64,000 nt of DNA from Utricularia gibba. Its lineage: Eukaryota; Streptophyta; Magnoliopsida; Lamiales; Lentibulariaceae. Made by a program: the position numbers and the translations under genes. The stretch is taken from the NCBI GenBank assembly GCA_002189035.1, contig NEEC01000009.1, forward strand, positions 2,108,001 through 2,172,000, in the 5' to 3' direction. This document shows positions 50,101-60,743 of this stretch, in pieces (the stretch's first letter is position 1; each line of letters opens with the position of its first letter). The notes beneath the pieces are model-generated. The model had not been told where the DNA came from. It did not search any database and saw nothing but the letters and a program-made list of their open reading frames with translations.

Positions 50101-52488
50101 CATCCTTTTCAGGCTTGAGAACAGCATTAAGAAGGTGAACCAACTTTTCATGAATCTTTGGGAGAGCAGTCAATTTGTAGTTTCTGGTGAACTTCTCCAT
50201 CTGTATCCATTGCTCAATTTCTTGGAAAAACTTTCTGATTATGGAGCGCTCCTCTGAGTCATATTTCACAATTGCCAGTAAAAAGTGTTTCAAACTGTCA
50301 TATGCTTCAATGATAGCACATCGTCTGTACTCAGACTTGGAGATCTTATACCAGAGCCACTTGTCAGGAGCATCAACCAACTCTTTAGCCTGGCTGAGAG
50401 CAAGCAAAAGCTCATTACAGAGAAGCAAGCATGGCCACTGAATCACTCTAATCTCCCAGTCACTTTTGGGATCTTTCTTATCACTTTGAGGCAACTCTAA
50501 AAGCTCAACCTCGCGATCAGAGACGATGTCTTCCTCCCTAAAGTTATATATTACCTCGTTCCATATCAATGCAAATTTATGAGCCTCCACCTGGTTGGAT
50601 TCAAGCTTTTTGAATGGTCGCCCCAGTCCATATCTGATCTTCATTCGATTCAATGCATCCCTGATCCTGTTCTTAAGGGTTCCCCTGGCATTCAGTGACT
50701 GCTCCTCAGGCATAAGATTAAACTGAATAGCACTTGCAAAAAATTGAAATCTCAACCTCAAATGATGTATGTTCCGGATTTCACCCAAGTGCTGAAACAA
50801 ACCAACTGTGGCACCAACAAAAGAGGAGTAAATAGAATACCATATCTGGATATCCATCAGGTATATCAGCACCACAGGGAGCCACAGGAGGCCAACTGCA
50901 AACCGATTGCTATTACGAAAGAACTCAAACCACTCATAATTCACATTTCGGAGATTGAGTAAAGCCCTTGTGGGGCCTATCAGAGGCCTAATCTGCATGA
51001 AGTAACTAAAAGAAAACTTTGTTGCAAGCACCAGTATCCAGAAAAGAGAATACTTCACATTGTCGATGAGACCTTCCCTTAGCCCTCGACCCACATAAAT
51101 CCTACTTTGGAACCACCAAGACAGCATGTAGAATATCTTCCAGTTTGTGTTCTCTAAGAAGTTTCGAATCCATGGCAGAATAAATAGTGCCAACGCCAAA
51201 AGTTCGGGAGCTATAAACACCAACCCCACCACAAGAAAATTTACCAGTCTCGCATTCGCAGCTCGTGACCATCCCCTGTCACTATTTCTCTGATTCCATA
51301 TTCTACTATAAAACACGCTAAACACCACAATCCACCCTGCTGCAACCACAGACTTTAAAATCATCCTCAACCCCTGCATCTTAGTCTCTCTTGAAACCAA
51401 ACTGTACTGTGTTCCAACATCCAATATTGACTGCAAGAATCTCAATGCGCTCCATGTGAAAAACACGGTCAAGCATCTAACCTGAACATCCCTATTGCCC
51501 AAAGCTTGCCAGGGATACGCAGTACCCTCCCATGCCACGATGAATGCCAACTGGAGAAACAAAATCAACATGATCCACAACTTATCGAAACTCCGGTATA
51601 GATTCCAAAATGACCTTTGCTCCACATACCCAGTCTTGCCCACCTTCTTTCCCTTACTCCCAGTCACAAAGAAGTTGCTCCCGGTATCAATAGGCCAGTT
51701 CAACTTCTCAAAACATCTCTTAGTCCAAAAGTACTCGTTTATGTCATCATAATTCCGCCAGGCAGAATGCGGGGCTGTCCCATTTTTACTGTTATCAACC
51801 TCAGCCTTAATAATGTCATATATTGGCTTCACAATCTGGTTCAAGAAAGCATTCTCCCCGGAGATAGAAGGCAAAAACGGCCTTCCTGTGTTCTCATCCA
51901 TATAGTCCTCCAAAATCTTATTCATTTCCATAGCCATATTATGAAAAATATAGCAAATGCATTCAGGGACAAACCTCAGATTAGCAGCCTCCCCCAAATA
52001 AGCAAGTAGAGTGACACGTACAGGAGCTCACGCCGGTGATCTGACGGGGAATTCCGTGAATGAGAGTTCGAAAGCCAAATATTCGACCTAAGATTCAAGT
52101 AGGAGCACCAATTGGAATAATTCTTCAACAGCTTCTTACGGAAGCGGCGGAGAACTGAAGGTTCAAGAGTGTCGATGTTTTCAGGCGGCGGAGAAAGCCG
52201 CATCTGAGCGTTGGCCAGGTGGAGCACGATGTGCTCCCTCTGGTTACTCACATTAGAATCTTGGAACCCGAAGAACAAGGCCAGCCAGTCAAGCAGATCA
52301 TAGTGGGGCCTCCACGGCGCAAAAGGGGGTCGCCGGAGGTCACCAACCGAGCGGAGTGCGGCAGCGGCGGCCCTCACCTCGGGAAAACGGAGAGAAGGGT
52401 GGTCGGCGACGAGGTCATGGACGGGTATAATGTTATAGACTTCATTCCCGTCGTCAACTCGCGGCGGAATAGGGCGGCGCAGATCCAT
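47169..52488 (-). CDS. callose synthase, CalS12/GSL5 (PMR4) type, with five single-base gaps in the frame
   Basis: One uninterrupted exon. Counting five missing bases it gives 1775 codons, which is the usual size. It begins MDLRRPIPPRVDDGNEVYNI. The N-terminal cytosolic part (HPSLRFPEVRAAAAALRSVG, EHIVLHLANAQMRLSPPPEN) is followed by a first group of membrane helices, then the large GT48 glucan synthase loop (ENEDGISILYYLQTIY, WASYRGQTLARTVRGMMYYY, HYGHPDVFDRFWFL, INISEDIFAGFN, HHEYIQVGKGRDVGLNQIS). The C-terminal helices end FSRGLHISQIVAGKKQKADI. It makes beta-1,3-glucan at the plasma membrane; CalS12 acts in wound and pathogen callose and in pollen. Frame breaks occur at G runs (C on the plus strand) 51991-51995, 49006-49008, 48637-48641, 47669-47671 and 47415-47418. 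Each is fixed by one extra G, and no other damage is seen. Confidence 0.93.
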
Positions 52489-54464
52489 TCCAGCATTAAA
52501 GAAAATCCAAGGATTCCCAGATCTACGAATTTCCTGAAGAAAATCCCCGAAGCAGCACGCGGTAACGAAGTTTCGGCGACGGGCTTCCTTCCACTGTTCA
52601 GATTTTCAAACGGCTATGGCGGATTCGGACTGGAAACTCCAGATAACAAAAAAAAAAAAAAAGTAAAAATACAGCTTACACCTCGAGTGGGACCTACTAA
52701 ATTAAAATAATGTTCAATTAATTACTAAAAAAACTTAAGCTTTTAAATCTAGACAAATAATAGTAACATGCATTGAGAGGAGGATGAGCAGCCGGGCGCC
52801 CAAAGTCAAAGTCGTTCCCATATGAGATATCTAATATTTATAATTTTACATTTTTTTTTATTTCTGATCTATCTTTTTAAAACATCATTTATTCTTAAAT
52901 TATTACATAACAAGAATATTTAATTTTAAAATTATTATATTCTTTCGATAATGAATATTTATCTAACATATTTAGGGTTTGTTTGTTTAATGATTTAGAT
53001 TTTCATGAATTTAAATTATTTGAGTTTAGATAAATCCAAATATGTAAATATAAAAATATTCATATACTGCTTACTTAAATACATATACTTATGTATAAGG
53101 ATAATATATGAATATAATTATATCAAATAATCATTCTACCTATTTAATTGGTATAATTATACATACGAACCAAACAATACAATTTTATTAACTTCATTAT
53201 AAACCAATCTTATATTTTCATATGAAACAAGGCTTTACACTTTTCCTTTTCCTTGTATGGGAAGTCACACAAGTGTGTGGGGTTTGGGGGGGCATGGCAG
53301 GATGGCAACATGCGTTGAATGGGTCGCTTAACCACCCCCAACTGTCTCTTGTCTCATCTTTAGATTTTGAAACCCTCTCCACCTCCATGACGCCTTCGCT
53401 TATTTAAATCAACAACACAACACATGAAAATAATAGACCAATCAAGTTTTGTCGTGGAAACATCTGCATCCATGAATAACGATGGCATCAGATTCTGATA
53501 GAGAGAGAGGGTTGCTAACCAACCCCTAACCCTCCTCCCTTCCCTTCCATCCCGTATTTAAAAACCATAAATTCCACAATTGGGATTAAAAAGAATGATG
53601 ACGTAAGTCTTATACTAGAGCTTGGGAATAAAACGCGAGTTACCGGAGCGCGTGGGTTGAAACGGTCCACGTGAAGGTACGACGTCGTTTGGTCCAGCTG
53701 GCACCCACACGCAGACGCCGCACACGAGTCGCGTGTCCGATTTCACGAAATCTGCTGCCCGCGCAGAATCCTCCCGGCGCCGTACCCGGGATCCTCACGG
53801 TTGAGATTTTGCAGACCAAACGTTATTATTTTCTTAAATCAAATAAAATAACCTTTTTTCTTTGATTATATCCTCCATTCCGAAATGAATTTTGTACATG
53901 AATAAATTATATCAGAAATAATAAATGGTATATAAAAAAGTACTATATGACAGTATAATTTTATTCTATCACTTCTCTTTTCATTATTTTATTCTATATG
54001 TATGATAATTTATCTTGATTATAATTTATCTTATATATCAAACATTCTATTTTTTTCTCATTTAATTATTTTCATTTATTTTCTCTACCAAACACACTCT
54101 AAGAATAAGATTGTTGTTGGGCTTAATTTCAGATAATTATTTTTAAAAAATAAAATTCACTTATATAATAATAAAATTGCAATTTTCAAGAATGGAGGTG
54201 GAAACACCAGCTGTGTCCAGCGCATACCCTTAACACATATACTAATAACTATTTGTAGAAAATAAACGAAGAAACGAAACAGCGTTGACCTAATTAATTA
54301 TATGCGGCAAAAGTATTTTCATTTTTATATTCTTCGTAATTCTGCCAAGTAAACTCTCGATCATGTTATATACACCAAATAAATCAATTTCATTTCATTT
54401 GATTTAGCCTTTATTTTATTTATAAGGAGCAGCAGCAGGGGAAGCCCTCCTTCCCCACGAGAGA
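52489..54464. other. AT-rich spacer
   Basis: Almost 2 kb with no gene. It contains the upstream region of the callose synthase and, on the right, that of the VQ gene. A CACGTG G-box is at 53668-53673. The AT-rich blocks 52840-53210 and 53830-54180 have a transposon-like composition, but no clear terminal repeats were established. Confidence 0.5.
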
Positions 54465-54845
54465 ATGGAGCTGCTTACTTCATCCCGCTCCCGCTGCTTT
54501 CGCGCACACAGACATGGAGCCAAGACCAAGCCCAAAATCCGGATCATACACATCTTCGCCCCGGAGATCATCAAGACCGACGCCGCCAACTTCCGGGAGC
54601 TCGTCCAGCGCCTCACCGGGAAACCAGCGGCGGAGGATATGATCGCCACCAAGCGGAGGGAGCCGCCTACCCGGGTCCTGCGTGCAACCAAGAGGACGAG
54701 GGGCGCTGCCGTGCCGGAGAGAGTCAAGGAGGAGATGTGGGCGGAGAGCTGCTTCCTTGCCAGCTTCCCAGACGGGTTCATGGAGAACCTGGACGGGTTC
54801 CCTTTCGTAGAAGGTAGTGTTCATGTGCCTACCGGAGGCTTCTAA
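54465..54845 (+). CDS. VQ-motif protein
   Basis: A single exon of 126 residues, typical of the family. The segment KPKIRIIHIFAPEIIKTDAA is followed by the VQ signature FRELVQRLTG (FxxxVQxLTG) at about residues 49-58. The upstream KIRIIHIFAPEIIKTD element is that of the VQ group including Arabidopsis VQ17, VQ18 and VQ25. VQ proteins are small nuclear cofactors that bind WRKY factors and act in defence and ABA signalling. The C-terminus holds an aromatic/acidic stretch (FPDGFMENLDGFPF). The ATG used is the first in the frame after an upstream stop. Confidence 0.93.
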   Translation: MELLTSSRSRCFRAHRHGAKTKPKIRIIHIFAPEIIKTDAANFRELVQRLTGKPAAEDMIATKRREPPTRVLRATKRTRGAAVPERVKEEMWAESCFLASFPDGFMENLDGFPFVEGSVHVPTGGF

Positions 54846-55415
54846 ACCCCTCCCTCACCTTCGGGTTGACGATAAGCTTTTCTTGATTTTGCTCATGGTG
54901 AACTGTGATGTGAAGGGAAGTTTCACCCGTACATTATTGTAAAAGTAAATTTAATTTTCACAATCATATGATATGATATTATATCTTTTGTCGATATCGA
55001 CCGCCTGTACTAAATCCCATTTATTCACTTTGTGAGAATTTTTTACCATCGGAAAACGGATGAAACCGTATTTGAAACGCGATCCCCGATCAGCAGAAGG
55101 CGGGGGAGCGACGGAGTTCGGGAACGCAATCGTCACGATCCCCCCCTAGCGGCGGGGCCGGAAACGGAACGAAAGGAAAAACAGTACTTCGGATAGATAT
55201 AGATATATTGAAAATCTCATTTTAGTTCATGTTCGGTTTCCACGCCACAGTTTTCTGTCAACATTTCAAGTCTCCAAAGTCTTTTTGAGTATGACCCTTT
55301 CAAGGGCAGAATCCAAGGTGAATAAATGGTGTTCGAGATGACAGTAACTAACCATGGGTTCATGCCAACAGGTTTCGGAGATGATACATGAGCTCGTGCA
55401 TCGCTGGATCAAGCT
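54846..55415. other. 3' flanks of VQ and Aha1 genes
   Basis: Convergent gene ends. Nothing coding is recognised. Confidence 0.5.
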
Positions 55416-57129
55416 TCAAAGACCAAATCCAAAAACAGCCCGGATCCTGTGGAAGATATGGTCTCTCCATCCCCTTTCAGTGTTCTCAACAACAGAAGCA
55501 TTACCATACCTGAGGCAATTTTCACATTATCATCATTTTTCCCAATTGCTCACCCTTCGTCTCAAAAAAACCAAGTTAACAATGAGCAACAAGTCTACTA
55601 ACCTGTCTTCCTCTGGAATATCGGTGTGCGTGAGCTTGATGTGTGTGATGCCAGATTCAGGCTCCTCGAAAACAAGGCGGACCTGCATGATCAATCACAT
55701 ATATGGGAATGATCAACCTACAGGCTCTAGCATAGCTACCACCCCATCCATGGTGGTGGTTGCATCTATACCTGTGTAAACTCACCAACTGTATGCAACC
55801 GAAAGAGCGAAAAAAATAGAAGACCATATTGAGAAACTACATTAAACCACTTACTAAGTTCACCATTTGTATTTCAGCAAACCAAAATGACACTCACTAA
55901 TCCTCTGACACTGAAGATTTATTTATTTTTTTTTTGTCAATGGGATTAGATCATATGCTCCACTTCCACGTGGAATGTGTACCAACTCAAGAGTGCATTG
56001 AGGCTGCTCTTTTCTTAACCCCGTTAAGAAAGCCTCAATACCAATTCTGACTTCGTTGATCATTTAAACAAGCCCACAGAAGCCAACCTCCCACGCAGTT
56101 CAGTGACAAAAAATCATGAAAAACTGTGTAACAACTGAATGTAGAACGAAAAATTGAATTCCAGCACATGACAAGGAGGTCAATGTTATTCACAGTCATG
56201 GCTAAACAGCAATATGGTAAGAAATAAAAACAATAAAAGCTAGAGAATGCATATACCTTTGAAACAATGCCATCAGGCCAGCTCCCGAATCTCCATTGCT
56301 GAACAATCAATTTTCCTTCTTCCAGCTCCAAATTTTTCCCCGTGACAGACCCATCAAAAATGCTAAAGTCTCCTCCAACCTCCTTACTAATCTTCGCGTT
56401 GCTTTGAGTAAACCCCTTCCACCTGTTTTCATCCAGAAGAATCTCATACAGATCCCTCGCTCTGCAACTGAACTTTTCACTCAGTGTTATACTCTTAAAT
56501 CCCTCTTTTTTCTTATCTTCCTTCTTCTTCACCTCCTTCGACCCTGCATTGTTACTCGAAGCAACAGACCCAGAAACCGATTTCTTCTCCGTTACCTTCT
56601 TCACTTGCAAATCGTCCTTTGCAGGACCTCCTTCCGCCATTGCAGATACATACTGCCTGATTTTCTCAAACACAAACGGCTTCCCTTTAGCAACAAACGC
56701 TTCCTTCAATCGTCTCCCAACAGGCCCATCATCATTTATAGTAACCCTCATTTCAGGATCCTCCCCTGCATTCTCAACAGAGATATACGGTACTTCAACC
56801 GAGCCCTCGGTGGCCAGTATCACCCCGCCACCCTCGGAATCCGTGGTCTTCGCCTCGTACGATAAAATCAAATTCAGCTCATACCCAGGAATTATCTTCC
56901 CTTTACGAATATTAACATAGGCCTCGCCCTCCAACTTTTCTACATTCTTAATCTTAATGTAGAGATTACCTTCGCCGGAAAGAATGGGCTTTTCGGCGAG
57001 CAGATTGCTCAGGAACTTCCGCGACCAGTCGAGGCAATCGGTCTCCGCCCAGTGCCAATTGTGCACATTGATGCCGTCAGGGCGTTCCTCCACGATCCAT
57101 CGCTTGTCGCCTTCTCCCATCTTCGCCAT
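55416..57129 (-). CDS. activator of HSP90 ATPase (Aha1 family)
   Basis: Three exons: 56257-57129, 55603-55682 and 55416-55509, giving 348 residues. It begins MAKMGEGDKRWIVEERPDGI and has the Aha1 N-terminal motif NVHNWHW (family NxNNWHW) at about residues 21-27. The N-domain (SRKFLSNLLAEKPI, GEAYVNIRKGKIIPGYELN) is followed by a lysine-rich linker (KEVKKKEDKKKEGFKS). The C-terminal AHSA1/START-like domain (ITLSEKFSCRARDLYEILLD, WRFGSWPDGIVSK, ITHIKLTHTDIPEED, GWRDHIFHRIRAVFGFGL) is complete. Aha1 binds HSP90 and stimulates its ATPase in the cytosol. Two upstream in-frame ATG codons exist (MLK at 57138; MAK is used here, by comparison with the plant family). Confidence 0.94.
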
Positions 57130-57972
57130 CTTTAACACTAGTCGTCAAAGGATGAAGCTTCTCAGAGGTAAACCAGCGAAAAATTGCCCAAGGGCGTTCT
57201 TCAGCAAAACAACAGGGTTTCGAATCTTCTGGGTTCCGAAGTCTCTAGAATCTTCACTTCCCTGCGGGAGCTTCAGTTTATTATTATGACCATTATTGTA
57301 AAACACAAAGTTATATATTTTAAAATGTTTTATCAATGTCTTAATAATCTGAAATAGCTTAACGCACCTCATACCTACAAGGCTACAACCAGAAGTGTTT
57401 GATCTAATGAACTACTCAGTTCAAAAGAGAAAAAAGAAATTATTTATGCAATAAGCAGTAGAACACTTCTCAGAATCACACATCAAAATTCTGGGGAGAT
57501 GAAGAAACAGCAGTAGTTTTGAAACCGCAATCAATCTCTACAACATCAATAGCACAAAGTCAAGTCCAAGGTCCTAAGTTCACTAAGACCAGACAGAAGG
57601 CTTCTGCAAGATAGTGTTGATCTAAACGAGCCAACTTTACATTCTGGAGCAGGAAACCATCAGACTGTGCTTCAGATACGATGGGGAGGAACTTCAAAGA
57701 AGACTGGAGAGGGTAAAAGAAACTCACATTGCAGAGTTGAGGGCGCCCATCCTTTATTCTTTCAGCTTCAAGGAACACTAACTAATTCAACTTCAGTATG
57801 ACAAAGATGGTTTTATGATCCAAGGGCTCTCGCAGGGAAGGTACGTACACCTGGAAAAATAAAATAAACGGGTGGAATGATCTATAATCATTACATTTAC
57901 TGGTATAGTTTTTCACTATACCAGTAAAGAGCCTGATGGGTGGGAGAGAAATTCAGCACACACCTATCCTGG
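57130..57972. other. spacer between Aha1 and the CCR4 pseudogene
   Basis: It includes the Aha1 upstream region. A perfect 12-bp hairpin stem is at 57897-57927. No gene is recognised. Confidence 0.45.
57897..57927. repeat. perfect 12-bp inverted repeat with 7-nt loop
   Basis: TTACTGGTATAG (57897-57908), a 7-nt loop TTTTTCA, then CTATACCAGTAA (57916-57927). It lies just past the end of the CCR4 pseudogene and has no A-run typical of a terminator. Confidence 0.7.
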
Positions 57973-58809
57973 TTACCGTCTATTCTTTGGTTTGCAGCGA
58001 AATTGAGCTAAAAGGGGTAGATGATCTGATGACCATTCAGGAGATGGAAGAGCAGTGTATTTTCGCAACCGATCTTCATCCAAGATCTCTAAAAGAGACT
58101 CCACGGTTAAGATATCAGCTGCTAAAAAAAGAAGTGGATTCAGAATCTCAATAGTAAAATCCAGAAAAATATGTACGGGTAATAAGACCATCAATTTGTA
58201 CCTGAGTAAAATATGTAATCAGAAGTACCGATGAAATCTCTTGTGCAATTTGTAAAACGAGGTTCATTAGTAGTAGGATCGGTTTTCTTTCTTTGCTCTA
58301 AGGCAAGAAGGCTACCAGCTCTGGCAAAGGACGAGTAGGCACTAATCTGGAATTCAGAACCTCTTGGACAAACAATGTCAGTTTGGTATCTCACTATTTC
58401 TCCTAAAAGATTTTGCTTGCGATACGTCCAAGAAAGAGCCCAAGATGCGCAATAGCTATATTGTTCACCTGTAGCATAGATATCAAATAGGATGTTGTAG
58501 GACAGGACAGTAAACGTCCCTCCAGAAGAGACATGAGTATCCAACCAGAAATTGAAGATTTCACCATAAAACCAGAAAATATGACTTTGACGTAGAGTAA
58601 AGAACAAGCCATCAGGGCGCTTCACTACATGCTGAGAAACACAAGACACAAATCACTTATATCTCAGGAAATATCCACCAACAGGATTCAACTCAGAAAT
58701 ATCGCCGCTGATAACAGAGCCATCAGGCCGCTTCACTAGAACATACGGCGTTAACTCACCCCACAATTGGTATCTCGGACGGCAGGTACACCCGATGCAC
58801 GCTCAGCAT
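57973..58809 (-). pseudogene. CCR4-type deadenylase, truncated and frameshifted
   Basis: Homology to plant CCR4 carbon catabolite repressor proteins. It starts MLSVHRVYLPSEIPIVG (58809) and continues ELTPYVLVKRPDG after a frame break, then a stop at KYK-TGA. The segment GTFTVLSYNILFDIYATGEQ, SYCASWALSWTYRKQNLLGE follows. The reading then jumps from DIVC straight to SAYSSFARAG, leaving out the central part of the endonuclease/exonuclease/phosphatase domain, where most catalytic residues lie. It resumes RFTNCTRDFIGTSDYIFYS, then, after what looks like a retained intron (58120-58200), ADILTVESLLEILDED and LPSPEWSSDHLPLLAQFRCK. With one intron kept, this is a degraded genomic copy, not a processed retrocopy. 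CCR4 shortens mRNA poly(A) tails; this copy cannot. A functional parent elsewhere in the genome is expected. Confidence 0.88.
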
Positions 58810-60021
58810 TTCTCTCTCACCCGTTCCAATCGTATTCCCGCCCGCTCCTTTCCTCCAATTTGTCAATGAACACCCACGATTCAAGAATCATCTGTCATGG
58901 AAACGCGCCGTATCCGCCAACACCAGCGCACAGTGCTCCTTCCAGAATCCTTCCCCGCTCCAAATATTGAAAACAAAAAGCCCGGTTTTGAACAAGAAGA
59001 TTCCCCGCAAATCAAAATGGAATGGCGAACCAGCTCCGCCGGAAGACCAATTCGACAACTAACTAAAAAAGCCGTTGCTGTTCGGGATCAACAGCCCGAG
59101 TTTACTTACGCTAAGATTAATTAATTTAAGAAATAAAAAGCACAAATTAACCATTTAAATAAATTAAACGCCTTAGTTACTGAATTTCAATAATTAATCA
59201 TAAATATCTGAATAAAATAACCATATATATATATATGTCTAATCATAATTTAAGCAGTCAACGAGAGTCAACTGGGCCAAGAACAGAACTTGGGCCCATG
59301 AAGTGGCTTGTAGTGAGGCCCAACTCTCCCCCACATTTTACATTTTACTTACAAAAATATATTTTTAAACCAGGTGGAGTTCAAATTTGTCTTTTCCTCT
59401 TTCAATTAATAAAATTATTTTTATTCCTCGTACGTTGATGTCTTGAAAAATTTCTTCAAGTTCTTTAATTATTTCAAAATATTAGTATTTTGCATTGTGC
59501 AAAATGGGAATTAAAAAGTATTTTTGTTCTTACATTATTTTTTAAAATGTTATTTTGAATAAATACAAGCGATGATATTCAATCAGTTTCAGTCATTTGA
59601 TTCCAAGTGTTAGAACTATCTTGTGTGTTTCCCGGTGCTTCTCTTAAGGCGAGATATGTTAACATACAAATACAAACCAGACATATCAAAGAAGACGATA
59701 GATGCATCCAAATCCAACTTCTGCTTTGGACTCATCCATCCACAGGGGCCGGCCCCTGAGCTCAGACACAACAATGCAATTGAAAGAGAAGTACCCATAG
59801 AGCAAGTGGCCTCAGCACAAATGTGCAACTGGAAACATCCCCCCCAGATGCTGAAATCCCATCAACATTGCCTAACACACAGTCGCCAAAATCGTTCGGA
59901 AGTAGTCGTCTAGTCGAGTTCATCGCCACGTGAAATACGCCTCTAGGGCATACAACCCCGACCCTTATCAGGGATAGCTTTTTTTTGCATGGTATGAAAT
60001 GAATCTGTAGAAAAATGGACA
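58810..60021. other. intergenic spacer
   Basis: No gene I can support. A TA-repeat is near 59221-59236. The right end is the 3' flank of the zinc-finger gene. Confidence 0.5.
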
Positions 60022-60743
60022 TCAAAGATGGAGGTCGAGGCTCAAGTGATCTTGATTGGTGGGCTTGGATTTGTAGCCAAACTGGATCTGGGAAGCGGCT
60101 CCCATTGCTGATTTGAGCTGATCATCTCTTGGTGTGACTACGGGAGAAGCATGGGGAGCTTGGATTTGCCACATGGCTAGTGGGCTGCCGTTGATTGGTT
60201 GCCTCTGGCTGTAAGGATTGTAGAACCAAGCATTGGAGCCATAGGTGTTGGTGGTGGTGCTACTGTTCCATGGATGATGATGATGATAAGCCATGGGGAA
60301 ATTGGGGGTTGCTCCAATTCTTCCATAGTTGTTCATCATGCTGCAGAAGCCTGCAGCCTCAGACATCATGGCTGATTGGAGGTGGGCTCGCTTCGCGTGC
60401 TGGCGCTCGCGTTTGTGTGCGTTTTGATGTCCTCCAAGAGCTTGAGAAGTAGGGAAGTTTCTGCAGCAGTAGTGGCACTCAAACTTCCTGCTGCTGCTGT
60501 CTTCATTGACACCTCCTGCTTTAGTATTGTTGCTCCCTTCACCATCTTGAACATTGCTGCTGTTTTCAGTCGACTGATCGGAAAGATCATTGGACATAAC
60601 AGCGGCGGCGCCGCCTCCAAATTCCTTCCCAAACAGACGGATGGCTCCAGCCTTGTCCTTGGCGGGGAGGGACGGATGAAGGGTAGTTGAGAGAAGGAGC
60701 TTACATTCATGAAGTCATGAGTTTCTCTATCTGCTTTTTCCAT
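60022..60743 (-). CDS. C2H2 zinc-finger repressor, GIS/ZFP5-8 type
   Basis: A single-exon gene of 240 residues if one missing base is allowed for. It begins MEKADRETHDFMNVSSFSQL PFIRP, the N-terminus of the GIS/ZFP group. After the break it continues GAIRLFGKEFGGG, also a mark of this group. The single zinc finger is FECHYCCRNFPTSQALGGHQ NAHKRERQHAKR, with the plant QALGGH motif. The end is DHLSLDLHL, an EAR motif (LxLxL) for repression. Proteins of this type act in gibberellin and cytokinin control of trichome and root-hair development. A frame break lies in the g run at about 60664-60667 (or the neighbouring 60669-60671). Without it, translation would begin at the inner ATG 60597 and lose the conserved N-terminus. 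The finger itself is intact. Confidence 0.88.

Noticed and set aside
47169-52488. Callose synthase called as a pseudogene because of several frame breaks
   Set aside because: All five breaks are one missing G in a G run and the rest is intact, which fits sequencing error much better than decay.
52976-53180. MITE-like AT-rich block with GTTTGTTTG at the left and CCAAACAA at the right
   Set aside because: The inverted similarity is short and imperfect and I could not find a target-site duplication.
54416-54781. Minus-strand frame opposite the VQ gene
   Set aside because: It is an antisense shadow of the GC-rich VQ coding sequence; the plus strand has the VQ signature.
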